Part shown: piece by piece, positions 18,001 through 26,012 of the stretch
Numbering within the stretch: the stretch's first letter is position 1
Layout: each line of letters opens with the position of its first letter
Assembly: GCA_020636575.1 (NCBI GenBank)
Contig: JACJXP010000002.1
Coordinates: 434,001-498,000 of the forward strand
DNA length: 64,000 bases
Origin: Chitinophagales bacterium
GTDB lineage: Bacteria; Bacteroidota; Bacteroidia; Chitinophagales; Chitinophagaceae
Direction of reading: 5' to 3'
Position numbers and translations under genes: made by a program
The notes under the pieces: model-generated
Told to the model about the DNA's origin: nothing
Database searches by the model: none
Seen by the model: the letters and a program-made list of their open reading frames with translations, nothing else

Positions 18001-19143
18001 ATGATCAGTACCAATTTAATTACCGATAGTTCATTGGCTGGTATCGCCGAAAAAGTGAAGAATAATCAGCGTATTTCTGACGATGAGTGCCTGACCCTGT
18101 TTGAAAAAGCAAGCCCTGGATTTGTAGGGTCTTTGGCCAATGAAGTCAGGTTTAGACTAAATGGCAATAAAGTTTTCTTTAACCGCAATTTCCATATTGA
18201 ACCGACTAATGTTTGTGTATTCAGTTGCAATTTTTGCTCTTATAGCCGCCTGTATGCCAAAAAGGAAGATGGATGGGAACTCAGCATTGAGCAGATGCTG
18301 CACATGGTTAAAAAATATGATGGGCAGCCTATTACAGAAGTACATATTGTAGGCGGCGTTCATCCTAAGATGAACCTGCAGTTCTTTGCTGATCTATTAA
18401 AAGCTATCAAATCACATCGCCCTGAACTACATATTAAGGCTTTTACTGCGGTAGAATACGACTATATGTTCCGGAAAGCAAAAATGAGTGTAGAAGAAGG
18501 ACTCAAATTCCTTATTGAAGCGGGGCTTGATTCAATACCAGGTGGTGGCGCCGAGATATTTGACCCGGAAGTAAGAAAACAAATATGTGCCGATAAAGTA
18601 GATACAGATGGGTGGCTTGCCATTCATGAAGCAGCCCACAACTTAGGATTACACTCCAATGCAACGATACTTTACGGACATATAGAAAAATATGAGCATC
18701 GTATAGATCATATGCGTCGTCTCAGGGAATTGCAGGATAGAACCAATGGCTTCAATACATTTATTCCTCTAAAATTCCGCAACCAGGATAATGACATGAG
18801 CTATGTGCCGGAAAGCTCAGTAGTGGAGGATATGAAAATGTATGCCATTGCAAGGATCTACCTGGATAATTTTCCTCATTTAAAGGCCTACTGGCCTATG
18901 CTGGGAAGGCAGAATGCACAGCTATCACTTTCTTTCGGAGTAGATGATATTGACGGAACAATTGATGACACTACCAGGATCTATAGTATGGCAGGCGCTG
19001 AAGAACAAAATCCTTCTATGACTACGGAGGAACTGGTAGCGTTGATCAAACAGGTAAACCGGGAACCGGTTGAAAGAGATACATTGTATAATGAGATCAG
19101 AAATTTTAATGATCAGCCGGACCTATCAGTTACAACCTCCTAA
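18001..19143 (+). CDS. mqnE: Aminofutalosine synthase (radical SAM, menaquinone pathway)
   Basis: A 380-residue radical SAM enzyme. The iron-sulfur motif CxxxCxxC is at Cys72, Cys76 and Cys79 (CVFSCNFC), followed by HIVGGVHP, SIPGGGAEIFDPEVRKQIC and ATILYGHIEKYEHRIDHMRR. This combination fits MqnE, which joins 3-[(1-carboxyvinyl)oxy]benzoate to an adenosyl radical to make aminofutalosine. MqnC, the related cyclase, is the main alternative, but the GAEIF and YGHIE patterns favour MqnE. Its presence implies the futalosine route to menaquinone; no other mqn gene is in the window. The 3' end overlaps the convergent thioredoxin-like gene by 18 bases. Confidence 0.88.
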   Translation: MISTNLITDSSLAGIAEKVKNNQRISDDECLTLFEKASPGFVGSLANEVRFRLNGNKVFFNRNFHIEPTNVCVFSCNFCSYSRLYAKKEDGWELSIEQMLHMVKKYDGQPITEVHIVGGVHPKMNLQFFADLLKAIKSHRPELHIKAFTAVEYDYMFRKAKMSVEEGLKFLIEAGLDSIPGGGAEIFDPEVRKQICADKVDTDGWLAIHEAAHNLGLHSNATILYGHIEKYEHRIDHMRRLRELQDRTNGFNTFIPLKFRNQDNDMSYVPESSVVEDMKMYAIARIYLDNFPHLKAYWPMLGRQNAQLSLSFGVDDIDGTIDDTTRIYSMAGAEEQNPSMTTEELVALIKQVNREPVERDTLYNEIRNFNDQPDLSVTTS

Positions 19144-20223
19144 TAACTCACATAGCTTTTGCCGCAAAGCGGGCCCCCGTAGATTTTTAGCTATAATTTT
19201 CCCTTCGGGATCCACTAACAGATTTTGAGGAATAGAAGAAATATTATAGAGCCTGGCAGCCGCATTGTTCCAGGATTGCAGATCACTGACCTGTGTCCAT
19301 GTAAGATTATCATCTTTGATCGCTTTGAGCCACTTGTCTTTTTGATTAGGTCCATCCAATGATACGCCAAGAACTGTAAAGTTCTTATCCTTGAAATAAT
19401 TATAGTTCGCAACCACATTGGGGTTCTCCTGCCTGCAAGGGCCACACCAACTGGCCCAAAAATCCACCAACACATACTTTCCTTTATAAGAAGAAAGTGA
19501 AACCAGGTTACCAAGTGTATCGGGTTGTGCAAAATCTAATGCCATTGATCCGATAGACCCAACCTTATTCTGCGCAATGAAAGCTGATAATTGTCTGCCT
19601 AATATAGAGTTTCTTACTGAGGCGTCCAGTGAGTTAAATCTTTCATCAAGAATCCCGATGTCTTCATTAAACTGGTAAGTAACATTTAACACAAAAGCTG
19701 AAACATGAGATTTTTTTCTTTTGGCAATAAATTCATCAATGCCATCCTGTATTTCTTGCTGAAGGCCGTAATAAATATCCATCAGGCTGTCCCTCGTTCC
19801 TCCGGGCATGGTTGCATTAATAGTAGTAGCAGTACTGCTAAGTTGCTGAACAACCGGTACAAATTTTCCGGAGAATTCCTGGAAATCTTTATGTGATGAG
19901 GAACCTGATATTTTAAACTTTTCAGGCTCTTCGTTATCCCCCTTGAAAGACATTTTTCCGCTTTCTACAAATATTTCTATGGGCTTTCCTGTTCCTATTA
20001 TCATAAAACAAAGAACAGGTTCTGCGATCTTTCCCTTCAACATAAACTTACCTTTCCGCAAAGTGTCAGAAGCTATTTCACGGTTTTCACCATTCTTATA
20101 TAAATGTATAGTCAGGCCTTCCGGAAATTTTTCCAGTTTCCCTTCAATGGTAAAAGATTTGGCAGGTGTCTGGGCCAAAGCAAGCAATGGGCATAACAAT
20201 ATTACGATCAGGATATTCTTCAT
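19126..20223 (-). CDS. TlpA-like thiol:disulfide protein with DUF4369 domain
   Basis: A 365-residue secreted thioredoxin-fold protein. The order is signal peptide (residues 1-18, ending LALAQ), a DUF4369-type beta domain (about 22-115, FTIEGKLEKFPEGLTIHLYK), a helical linker and a C-terminal TlpA/ResA-like domain with VDFWASWCGPCRQE (Cys260 and Cys263). Such proteins are very common in Bacteroidota and act as periplasmic thiol oxidoreductases. It lies 76 bases downstream of trpA on the same strand. A TATTTTTG element (20272-20265) in that gap suggests its own promoter, though readthrough from the trp operon is possible since I see no terminator after trpA. It converges with and overlaps mqnE. 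Confidence 0.87.
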   Translation of the reverse strand: MKNILIVILLCPLLALAQTPAKSFTIEGKLEKFPEGLTIHLYKNGENREIASDTLRKGKFMLKGKIAEPVLCFMIIGTGKPIEIFVESGKMSFKGDNEEPEKFKISGSSSHKDFQEFSGKFVPVVQQLSSTATTINATMPGGTRDSLMDIYYGLQQEIQDGIDEFIAKRKKSHVSAFVLNVTYQFNEDIGILDERFNSLDASVRNSILGRQLSAFIAQNKVGSIGSMALDFAQPDTLGNLVSLSSYKGKYVLVDFWASWCGPCRQENPNVVANYNYFKDKNFTVLGVSLDGPNQKDKWLKAIKDDNLTWTQVSDLQSWNNAAARLYNISSIPQNLLVDPEGKIIAKNLRGPALRQKLCELLGGCN

Positions 20224-20299
20224 CAGTGCCTTTAATTAACGTTTTAAAAGATACAGATTGTATGCAAAAATATACAAATAAGGGAGATGAAAGGTTCTG

Positions 20300-21073
20300 T
20301 CAGGCCCCCAGAACAGACGAAAGGAAAACTTTTGTGGATGCATTAACATCCCTGCTGTTTTCCAATGCTTTAATGTAGGCTGACCCGATAATTGCTCCAT
20401 TAGCCAGTTTGCAAACCCTGTCAAATGAGGCCTTGTCTTTAATACCAAATCCGACCAATATGGGATTTTGGAGTGAGAGACTGTTTACCCATTGCAAATA
20501 TGATTCGAGAGCATCATTAACAGTGTTACTTCCGGTAGTGGAAGATGAAGAAACAGCGTACAGAAATCCGCTGCTCAGTTTATCAAGCTTTTTTATCCTT
20601 TCTTCAGCAGTTTCGGGTGTGATGAGGAATATAAAATCAAGATTATACTTTTTTATTATTGCTCCATATTCTGTTTCAAATTCATGTTCGGGCAGATCGG
20701 GTAAGATCAAACCATCTATACCTACATCAGCAGCATCAGCACAAAATTTTTCAAATCCGTATTGTATTACTGGATTCATATATCCCATTAAAATGACCGG
20801 AACATGAATTTCTTTTCTGAGATCTTTTAGTTGTTCAAATAATTTTTTGATGGTCATTCCATTTGACAATGCTATGGCGCTGCTTTCCTGAATAACAGGA
20901 CCATCAGCCAACGGATCACTGTAAGGCATCCCCAGTTCAATGATATCTGCTCCATTCTCCTGTAATGCTTTCATTACTTCTAATGTAGAATCCAGACGGG
21001 GATAGCCTGCTGTGCAGTAAACGTTGAGTACATTTTGTTGCTTACTCCTAAATAATGTTTCTAATCTTTTCAT
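20300..21073 (-). CDS. trpA: Tryptophan synthase alpha subunit
   Basis: A 257-residue TIM-barrel protein that cleaves indole-3-glycerol phosphate to indole and glyceraldehyde 3-phosphate. The catalytic segment IIELGMPYSDPLADGPVIQ carries the conserved Glu and Asp, and YAVSSSSTTGS and VGFGIKD form the phosphate end. Length is typical. It is the last gene of the trp operon, 12 bases after trpB, and forms the alpha-beta channel complex with it. No terminator is obvious after it. Confidence 0.97.
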   Translation of the reverse strand: MKRLETLFRSKQQNVLNVYCTAGYPRLDSTLEVMKALQENGADIIELGMPYSDPLADGPVIQESSAIALSNGMTIKKLFEQLKDLRKEIHVPVILMGYMNPVIQYGFEKFCADAADVGIDGLILPDLPEHEFETEYGAIIKKYNLDFIFLITPETAEERIKKLDKLSSGFLYAVSSSSTTGSNTVNDALESYLQWVNSLSLQNPILVGFGIKDKASFDRVCKLANGAIIGSAYIKALENSRDVNASTKVFLSSVLGA

Positions 21074-21085
21074 CAGAAAATTCAG

Positions 21086-22276
21086 CTAGATATATTTCAT
21101 ATATGTTCCCAGGTCCTTATCCCCCCTCCCACTCAAACACACAACAACATTATTGCCCGAACTGAAGTTTATCATCTTTAGTGCATGAAGAGCATGAGCA
21201 GATTCCAATGCCGGAATAATACCTTCCAGTTTTGCCAGTTCAAATGCAGCTTTCAACGCTTTGTTATCAGTAGCGGATAAAAACTCTACCCGGCCTGTTT
21301 TAAATAAATGAGCATGGAGGGGGCCAATACCTGGATAGTCTAAACCCGCTGAAATACTATGTGGTTCTACTACCTGGCCATCTTCAGTCTGCATCAATAA
21401 GCTTTTACTGCCATGTAAAATTCCGGGTGTACCCAACATTGTTGTAGCTGCCGTTTTTCCGCTATTGATACCCTCTCCTGCTGCTTCAACAGCAAACAGC
21501 TTTACAGAAGGCTCATCCAGGAAATGATAAAATGCCCCGGCTGCATTGCTGCCACCACCTACACAGGCAATAACATAATCTGGTAAATTTTTATTTGTCT
21601 TTTGGGGAAGTTGTTCTTTTATCTCTTTACTGATCACACTCTGAAACCTTGCTACCATATCCGGGTAAGGATGTGGGCCTACAACACTGCCAATAATATA
21701 ATGTGTGTCATTGGGGTTATTGATCCAATCCCTGATAGCTTCATTAGTGGCATCTTTCAGCGTCTTGCTGCCACTGGTTGCAGGAACTACTTTGGCGCCC
21801 AGCATTTTCATTCTTGCCACATTCGGCGCCTGCCGTTCAATATCCTTTTCGCCCATGTAAACAATACACTCCACTCCTTTCAGGGCACAGACAGTTGCTG
21901 TGGCTACTCCATGTTGCCCGGCGCCTGTTTCAGCAATGATCCTTTTCTTTCCTAAACGTTCAGCCAATAATATTTGCCCGATCGTATTATTGATCTTATG
22001 AGCACCTGTATGACAGAGATCTTCTCTCTTTAAGTAGATATTCGTTTTATATAACTCACTTAATCTTTTTGCATGATACAAGGGAGTTGGCCGCCCTGCA
22101 TAATCGTGTAATAACTCCTGGAACTCCTGCTGAAAACTTTCATCATTCATTATCTCCAGGTACTTTGATCGCAGCTCTTCCACATTACGATGCAGCATTT
22201 CGGGGATATAGGCACCCCCAAACTCTCCGTAGTAGCCATGTTCATCCGGTGTAGTATATGTTTCTGATGATGACAT
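21086..22276 (-). CDS. trpB: Tryptophan synthase beta subunit
   Basis: A 396-residue PLP enzyme that condenses indole with serine. The PLP lysine is Lys94 in HTGAHKINN, and the phosphate-binding GGGSNAAG loop lies near residue 240. The N-terminal GYYGEFGGAYIPEML block is typical of the TrpB1 class, which pairs with TrpA. It starts 1 base after the upstream trpF gene stops, so the two are translationally close-coupled, and it lies 12 bases before trpA. Confidence 0.98.
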   Translation of the reverse strand: MSSSETYTTPDEHGYYGEFGGAYIPEMLHRNVEELRSKYLEIMNDESFQQEFQELLHDYAGRPTPLYHAKRLSELYKTNIYLKREDLCHTGAHKINNTIGQILLAERLGKKRIIAETGAGQHGVATATVCALKGVECIVYMGEKDIERQAPNVARMKMLGAKVVPATSGSKTLKDATNEAIRDWINNPNDTHYIIGSVVGPHPYPDMVARFQSVISKEIKEQLPQKTNKNLPDYVIACVGGGSNAAGAFYHFLDEPSVKLFAVEAAGEGINSGKTAATTMLGTPGILHGSKSLLMQTEDGQVVEPHSISAGLDYPGIGPLHAHLFKTGRVEFLSATDNKALKAAFELAKLEGIIPALESAHALHALKMINFSSGNNVVVCLSGRGDKDLGTYMKYI

Positions 22277-22277
22277 G

Positions 22278-22904
22278 CTATTTCAACCCCATCTTAAACT
22301 GTAAAACTTTGCTCATATCTTTTACCCCTGGTTCGGTTTCAAACCTGCTGTTTACATCCACACCAAAAAAGTCCGGATGTTTAAAAGCCTTTAGCCTGCC
22401 CGCATCTTCTACCCCAATACCTCCGCTAAGAAAGAATGGCTTTTCTATTTTAGCCTTTGTCAAAATATTCCAGTCAAATTGCTTACCAGTTCCGCCCAAT
22501 GTTTCTTTTAATCCCCCGGTATCAAATAAATAATAATCACAAACAGCATCATAAGGTTCTACCAGTTTGTCAATATCCTCATCACCTGTTATTCTGAAAG
22601 CTTTGATCACTTCTACTTCTGCACTCAGGTCATCACACATTTCAGGGCTTTCATCTCCGTGTAATTGCACAGCATCCAGGCCATATTCATCAATTGCATC
22701 CAAAACGTCGATCATTTCCGGGTCAACAAATACTCCTGTTTTTTTGAGATCGAAATCAGCCTTCTTCACTTCTTTCTTTGGAAGTTTATCTCCAATATAG
22801 CGGGGTGATTCGTTATAAAATATCAATCCCGCAAAATCAATATCCAATCCCTCCAGTTGCTGTAATTGTTTCATTTCCGTAATACCACAAACTTTAATAT
22901 TCAT
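22278..22904 (-). CDS. trpF: Phosphoribosylanthranilate isomerase, canonical copy
   Basis: A 208-residue TIM-barrel isomerase converting N-(5-phosphoribosyl)anthranilate to the carboxyphenylamino-deoxyribulose phosphate. The general base Cys6 (KVCGIT) and general acid Asp (LFDTGG) are present, as are AVQLHGDE, GGTGKQFDW and the phosphate site FFGVDVNSRFE...PGVKD. This is the second of two tandem, clearly different trpF genes (the other is 22914-23549), separated by 9 bases. Because all family positions match, I take this copy as the main TrpF. It is followed by trpB after 1 base. Confidence 0.93.
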   Translation of the reverse strand: MNIKVCGITEMKQLQQLEGLDIDFAGLIFYNESPRYIGDKLPKKEVKKADFDLKKTGVFVDPEMIDVLDAIDEYGLDAVQLHGDESPEMCDDLSAEVEVIKAFRITGDEDIDKLVEPYDAVCDYYLFDTGGLKETLGGTGKQFDWNILTKAKIEKPFFLSGGIGVEDAGRLKAFKHPDFFGVDVNSRFETEPGVKDMSKVLQFKMGLK

Positions 22905-22913
22905 TTTTCTTCT

Positions 22914-23549
22914 TTATTTTCTCAGTTCACTAATAAATGTTTTGATTTTACCCATGTCCTTTACTCCTGCAGTGATCTCGAACCGGGGGCCTATATCAGC
23001 TGCAAATAGTTTTTCTGCAACAGGATCTTCAGCAAATGTTTTGAGTTTAGATACATCAGTAGCTTCTATTCCCCCGCCTATCAAATAAAGCTTATTGATC
23101 TGTTTTCCTTTCAATACATCAATATCAAACTTTTTGCCGGTGCCTCCATAGCCAACCCCTAATGTATCGAACATGAACATATCACAATACTCATTAAAAG
23201 GCCGTATCATCCATTCGATCGGTTCATTTTCTCCCAGCCGGAAAGCTTTGATCACTGTTACATAATTGGAAACATTCTCACAATATCTCTCGGACTCATC
23301 ACCATGTAACTGAACAATATCCAACCGGTAATCTTCCACCGTTTTCATCAGGGTCTCATAATCTTCATTTACAAACACACCCACTTTACCAATACGGCCA
23401 CCGATCTTTTTCATTTTTTCAGGGGCGATTTTAAATCCTACATACCTCGGTGATCCAGGGTAAAAGATAAACCCGGCAAATTCAACACCTATTTCTTCCA
23501 ATGCGTTGACCTGTTCAGGCAATGTCATGCCACAAACTTTCAGTTTCAT
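22914..23549 (-). CDS. trpF: Second TrpF-like phosphoribosylanthranilate isomerase, divergent copy
   Basis: A 211-residue paralog of the next gene. It keeps the catalytic pair (Cys6 in KVCGMT and the Asp of MFDTLG) and the IVQLHGDE and GGTGKKFD motifs, so isomerase chemistry is possible. It differs in the phosphate-binding end: GVDVNSRFE of the canonical copy is replaced by AADIGPRFE, and PGVKD by AGVKD; SGGI becomes IGGGI. The start overlaps the trpC stop by 4 bases (ATGA-type coupling), so it is firmly part of the operon. Possible roles are a redundant TrpF, a partner in a heterodimer, or an enzyme with changed substrate preference; sequence does not decide. Confidence 0.85.
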   Translation of the reverse strand: MKLKVCGMTLPEQVNALEEIGVEFAGFIFYPGSPRYVGFKIAPEKMKKIGGRIGKVGVFVNEDYETLMKTVEDYRLDIVQLHGDESERYCENVSNYVTVIKAFRLGENEPIEWMIRPFNEYCDMFMFDTLGVGYGGTGKKFDIDVLKGKQINKLYLIGGGIEATDVSKLKTFAEDPVAEKLFAADIGPRFEITAGVKDMGKIKTFISELRK

Positions 23550-24346
23550 GGAACTTTTGCTTTTAAATCTTGAACAAAATCAGCAAAAGCAATCGCAGGA
23601 TCGGCTTCTTTCATAAAACTCTCACCGATCAGAAAACCCTTATAACCGGCTTTGCGTAAAGTTACAACAGCATCAGCACTACTGATACCACTTTCTGCAA
23701 TGGCTGGCTTCCCTGTGGGTATTTTCTTTATCAATTCCAAAGAAGTATCAATATTGACTTCAAAGGTTTTCAGATTACGGTTATTCACTCCTACCATAGT
23801 AACCTCCTCACAACAATGACCTAGCTCTTCTTCATTATGCACTTCCAGTATTGATTCAAGCCCGATACTCAGTGCATAGCCGGCAAATTCTTTTACCTGT
23901 TCCGGCGTTAAACAGGCAGCGATCAACAAGATCACATCTGCACCAAAAGCCTTTGATTCAGCTATCTGCCATTTATCAACAATAAAATCTTTCCGTAATA
24001 CGGGTATATCCGTTATCACTTTTGTCTGTATAAGATCGTCCAGGTCACCTCCAAAAAATTCATTATCTGTCAATACAGAAATGCCGGCTGCTTCTTTATT
24101 ATAAACCGTAACTACCGGCTCCACTTCCAGTTCTTTTGTTTTAAACCAGCCTTTGCTGGGGCTCTTTCTTTTGAATTCAGCAATGATACCTGTGCTACCG
24201 GGCATCAACAGGCTTTGCATAAGTGACCTGTTACGTATCTCCCAAAAGAATCCTTCCCGTTCAAATCTTTCAATCGGGCTTTTCGCTTTAAAAGGTTCGA
24301 TCTCTTTTTTCTTGGCCGCCACTATCGTATCTAAAATTGTACTCAT
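23546..24346 (-). CDS. trpC: Indole-3-glycerol phosphate synthase
   Basis: A 266-residue TIM-barrel enzyme closing the indole ring. Conserved blocks are visible: IIAEFKRKSPSKGWF, SVLTDNEFFGGDLDDL, PVLRKDFIVDKWQI, GVNNRNLKTFEVN and IAESGISSADAV with the phosphate site GFLIGESFMK. It is a single-function protein, not fused to TrpF. It overlaps trpD by 4 bases upstream and the divergent trpF copy by 4 bases downstream. Confidence 0.97.
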   Translation of the reverse strand: MSTILDTIVAAKKKEIEPFKAKSPIERFEREGFFWEIRNRSLMQSLLMPGSTGIIAEFKRKSPSKGWFKTKELEVEPVVTVYNKEAAGISVLTDNEFFGGDLDDLIQTKVITDIPVLRKDFIVDKWQIAESKAFGADVILLIAACLTPEQVKEFAGYALSIGLESILEVHNEEELGHCCEEVTMVGVNNRNLKTFEVNIDTSLELIKKIPTGKPAIAESGISSADAVVTLRKAGYKGFLIGESFMKEADPAIAFADFVQDLKAKVP

Positions 24347-25335
24347 TGCAAAGCGATCAGTTTTTGTAATGAATCATTTGCGTTTCCGCTTTCAAGACTT
24401 AACACTGCAGCTTTATAAGCCTCATCATAAGAAGAAAATTTATTGGTACAATATAACGCCATTGCTGCATTGGCCAGTACCACTGCATTCTGCGCCCATG
24501 TACCTTCTCCTTTTAATATGGTTGAAAATATCTTAGCTGCCTCTTCCACACTACTACCCCCGTTTATATCAGATGGCATCACCATTCGCTTACCCAGTTG
24601 TTCCGGGGTCATGATCTTTTCTCCTTCATTAGTGATCACTTTTGTATCATTGGTAAGAGATATCTCATCATAGCCATCAAGACTATGAATTATGGTAAAA
24701 GGCTTACCTCCTAACTGCAATAAATAATTATAAATTCTTGCCATCTCCAGGTTATACACTCCTACCAATTGATATGCCGGATCAGCGGGATTTGCCATAG
24801 GCCCCAGCATATTAAAGAAGGTCCGCATCGCAAGATTTTTTCGGATAGGGCCAACTGTTTTTAGCGCCGGGTGAAATAATGGTGCATGCAGGAAACAAAT
24901 ATTAGCTTCCCCAATTTCCTTTTTTAGCTTATTGCTATCATTACCAAACTTATACCCCAGCTGCTCCATTACATTTGAAGCACCACTTATTGAAGAGGCT
25001 CCGTAATTACCATGCTTGGCTACTTTTTGTCCTGTGCCGGCAACAATAAAACAAGCCAGTGTAGAAATATTGAATGTATTCTTCCCATCACCGCCGGTAC
25101 CAACGATATCCACTGTTTCATACCCACACAGGTCAACTTTTACACATAATTCAAGCAATGCATCCCTGAAACCCTGTAATTCTTCAATGGTGATGCTGCG
25201 CATCAGGAAAACAGTCATAAAAGCGGTAACCTCATGTTCATTATAAATCCCTTTGCCAATATTTACCAGCACATCTTTTGCAGCATCTCTTGACAAGGTT
25301 TTATGTTCAAACAGATATTGTAATATCTTTTTCAT
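24343..25335 (-). CDS. trpD: Anthranilate phosphoribosyltransferase
   Basis: A 330-residue enzyme that transfers phosphoribose from PRPP to anthranilate. The PRPP-binding glycine loop VGTGGDGKNTFNIST lies near residue 80 and KHGNYGASSISG near 110; FLHAPLFHPALK and RTFFNMLGPMANP are also typical. Length matches the family. It is a separate protein, not fused to TrpG. It starts 5 bases after trpG and overlaps trpC by 4 bases. Confidence 0.97.
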   Translation of the reverse strand: MKKILQYLFEHKTLSRDAAKDVLVNIGKGIYNEHEVTAFMTVFLMRSITIEELQGFRDALLELCVKVDLCGYETVDIVGTGGDGKNTFNISTLACFIVAGTGQKVAKHGNYGASSISGASNVMEQLGYKFGNDSNKLKKEIGEANICFLHAPLFHPALKTVGPIRKNLAMRTFFNMLGPMANPADPAYQLVGVYNLEMARIYNYLLQLGGKPFTIIHSLDGYDEISLTNDTKVITNEGEKIMTPEQLGKRMVMPSDINGGSSVEEAAKIFSTILKGEGTWAQNAVVLANAAMALYCTNKFSSYDEAYKAAVLSLESGNANDSLQKLIALQ

Positions 25336-25340
25336 TTACT

Positions 25341-25997
25341 TCAATTGGTCTCCAACCAGTTTCTTAAAATCTTTTCGCCATCCGGGGTCAACACACTTTC
25401 AGGATGGAATTGTACTCCCTGCACATCATACTCCTTATGCTGCAATGCCATGATATAACCATTCTCATCCCGGGCTGTTACTTCCAATTCTTCCGGAAAA
25501 TCATCATCACTAACGATCCATGAATGATATCGTCCTACTTCGATGCGGTCCGGTAAACCTTCAAACAACCTGCTTTTTTTGATTGCCTTATTATTTCCAA
25601 CTTTGATCTCTGTCGCTACTCCGTGATATACCGTTGAAAGATTGATCAACTTCCCTCCAAATGCTTCCCCTATCGCCTGGTGTCCCAAACAAACTCCTAA
25701 TATAGGTTTACTGGCAGCATATTTTTTTATCAAAGGCAATAACAAACCTGCTTCTTCAGGTATGCCTGGACCGGGTGATAAAATGATCTTGTCATATTCC
25801 TCTACTTTTTCCAAGGATATCTCATCATTACGGAATACGTCTACTTTTGTATGCAATATCTTCTCCACCAGGTGAACCAGGTTGTAAGTAAAAGAGTCAT
25901 AATTATCAAACACCAATATCCTTGGCCCCTCCAATCCTCCCCGAAGGGGAGGATTTTGATTCTCATTAGAAGTATATTCTTTTTTCCTATTGGACAT
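25341..25997 (-). CDS. trpG: Anthranilate synthase component II (glutamine amidotransferase)
   Basis: A class I amidotransferase supplying ammonia to TrpE. The nucleophile is the Cys of GVCLGHQAIGEAFGG and the His-Glu pair is in FHPESVLT. The family normally begins at ILVFDNYDSF, but the only ATG lies 25 codons earlier, so the protein gains an N-terminal extension that includes NPPLRGGLEGP. That extension is encoded by a perfect DNA palindrome (25933-25955). An in-frame TTG at the ILV position is an alternative start that would remove the extension. The gene begins 15 bases after the trpE stop codon. Confidence 0.95.
   Translation of the reverse strand: MSNRKKEYTSNENQNPPLRGGLEGPRILVFDNYDSFTYNLVHLVEKILHTKVDVFRNDEISLEKVEEYDKIILSPGPGIPEEAGLLLPLIKKYAASKPILGVCLGHQAIGEAFGGKLINLSTVYHGVATEIKVGNNKAIKKSRLFEGLPDRIEVGRYHSWIVSDDDFPEELEVTARDENGYIMALQHKEYDVQGVQFHPESVLTPDGEKILRNWLETN
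25933..25955. repeat. Palindromic element translated within the trpG 5' end
   Basis: AATCCTCCCC (25933-25942) and GGGGAGGATT (25946-25955) are perfect 10-bp arms around GAA. In frame it adds NPPLRGGLEGP-type residues before the conserved TrpG core. The short GC-rich palindrome in otherwise AT-rich DNA looks like an inserted small repeat. Genome copy number is not visible from here. Confidence 0.6.
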
Positions 25998-26012
25998 TTA
26001 ACTAAATAAGTT

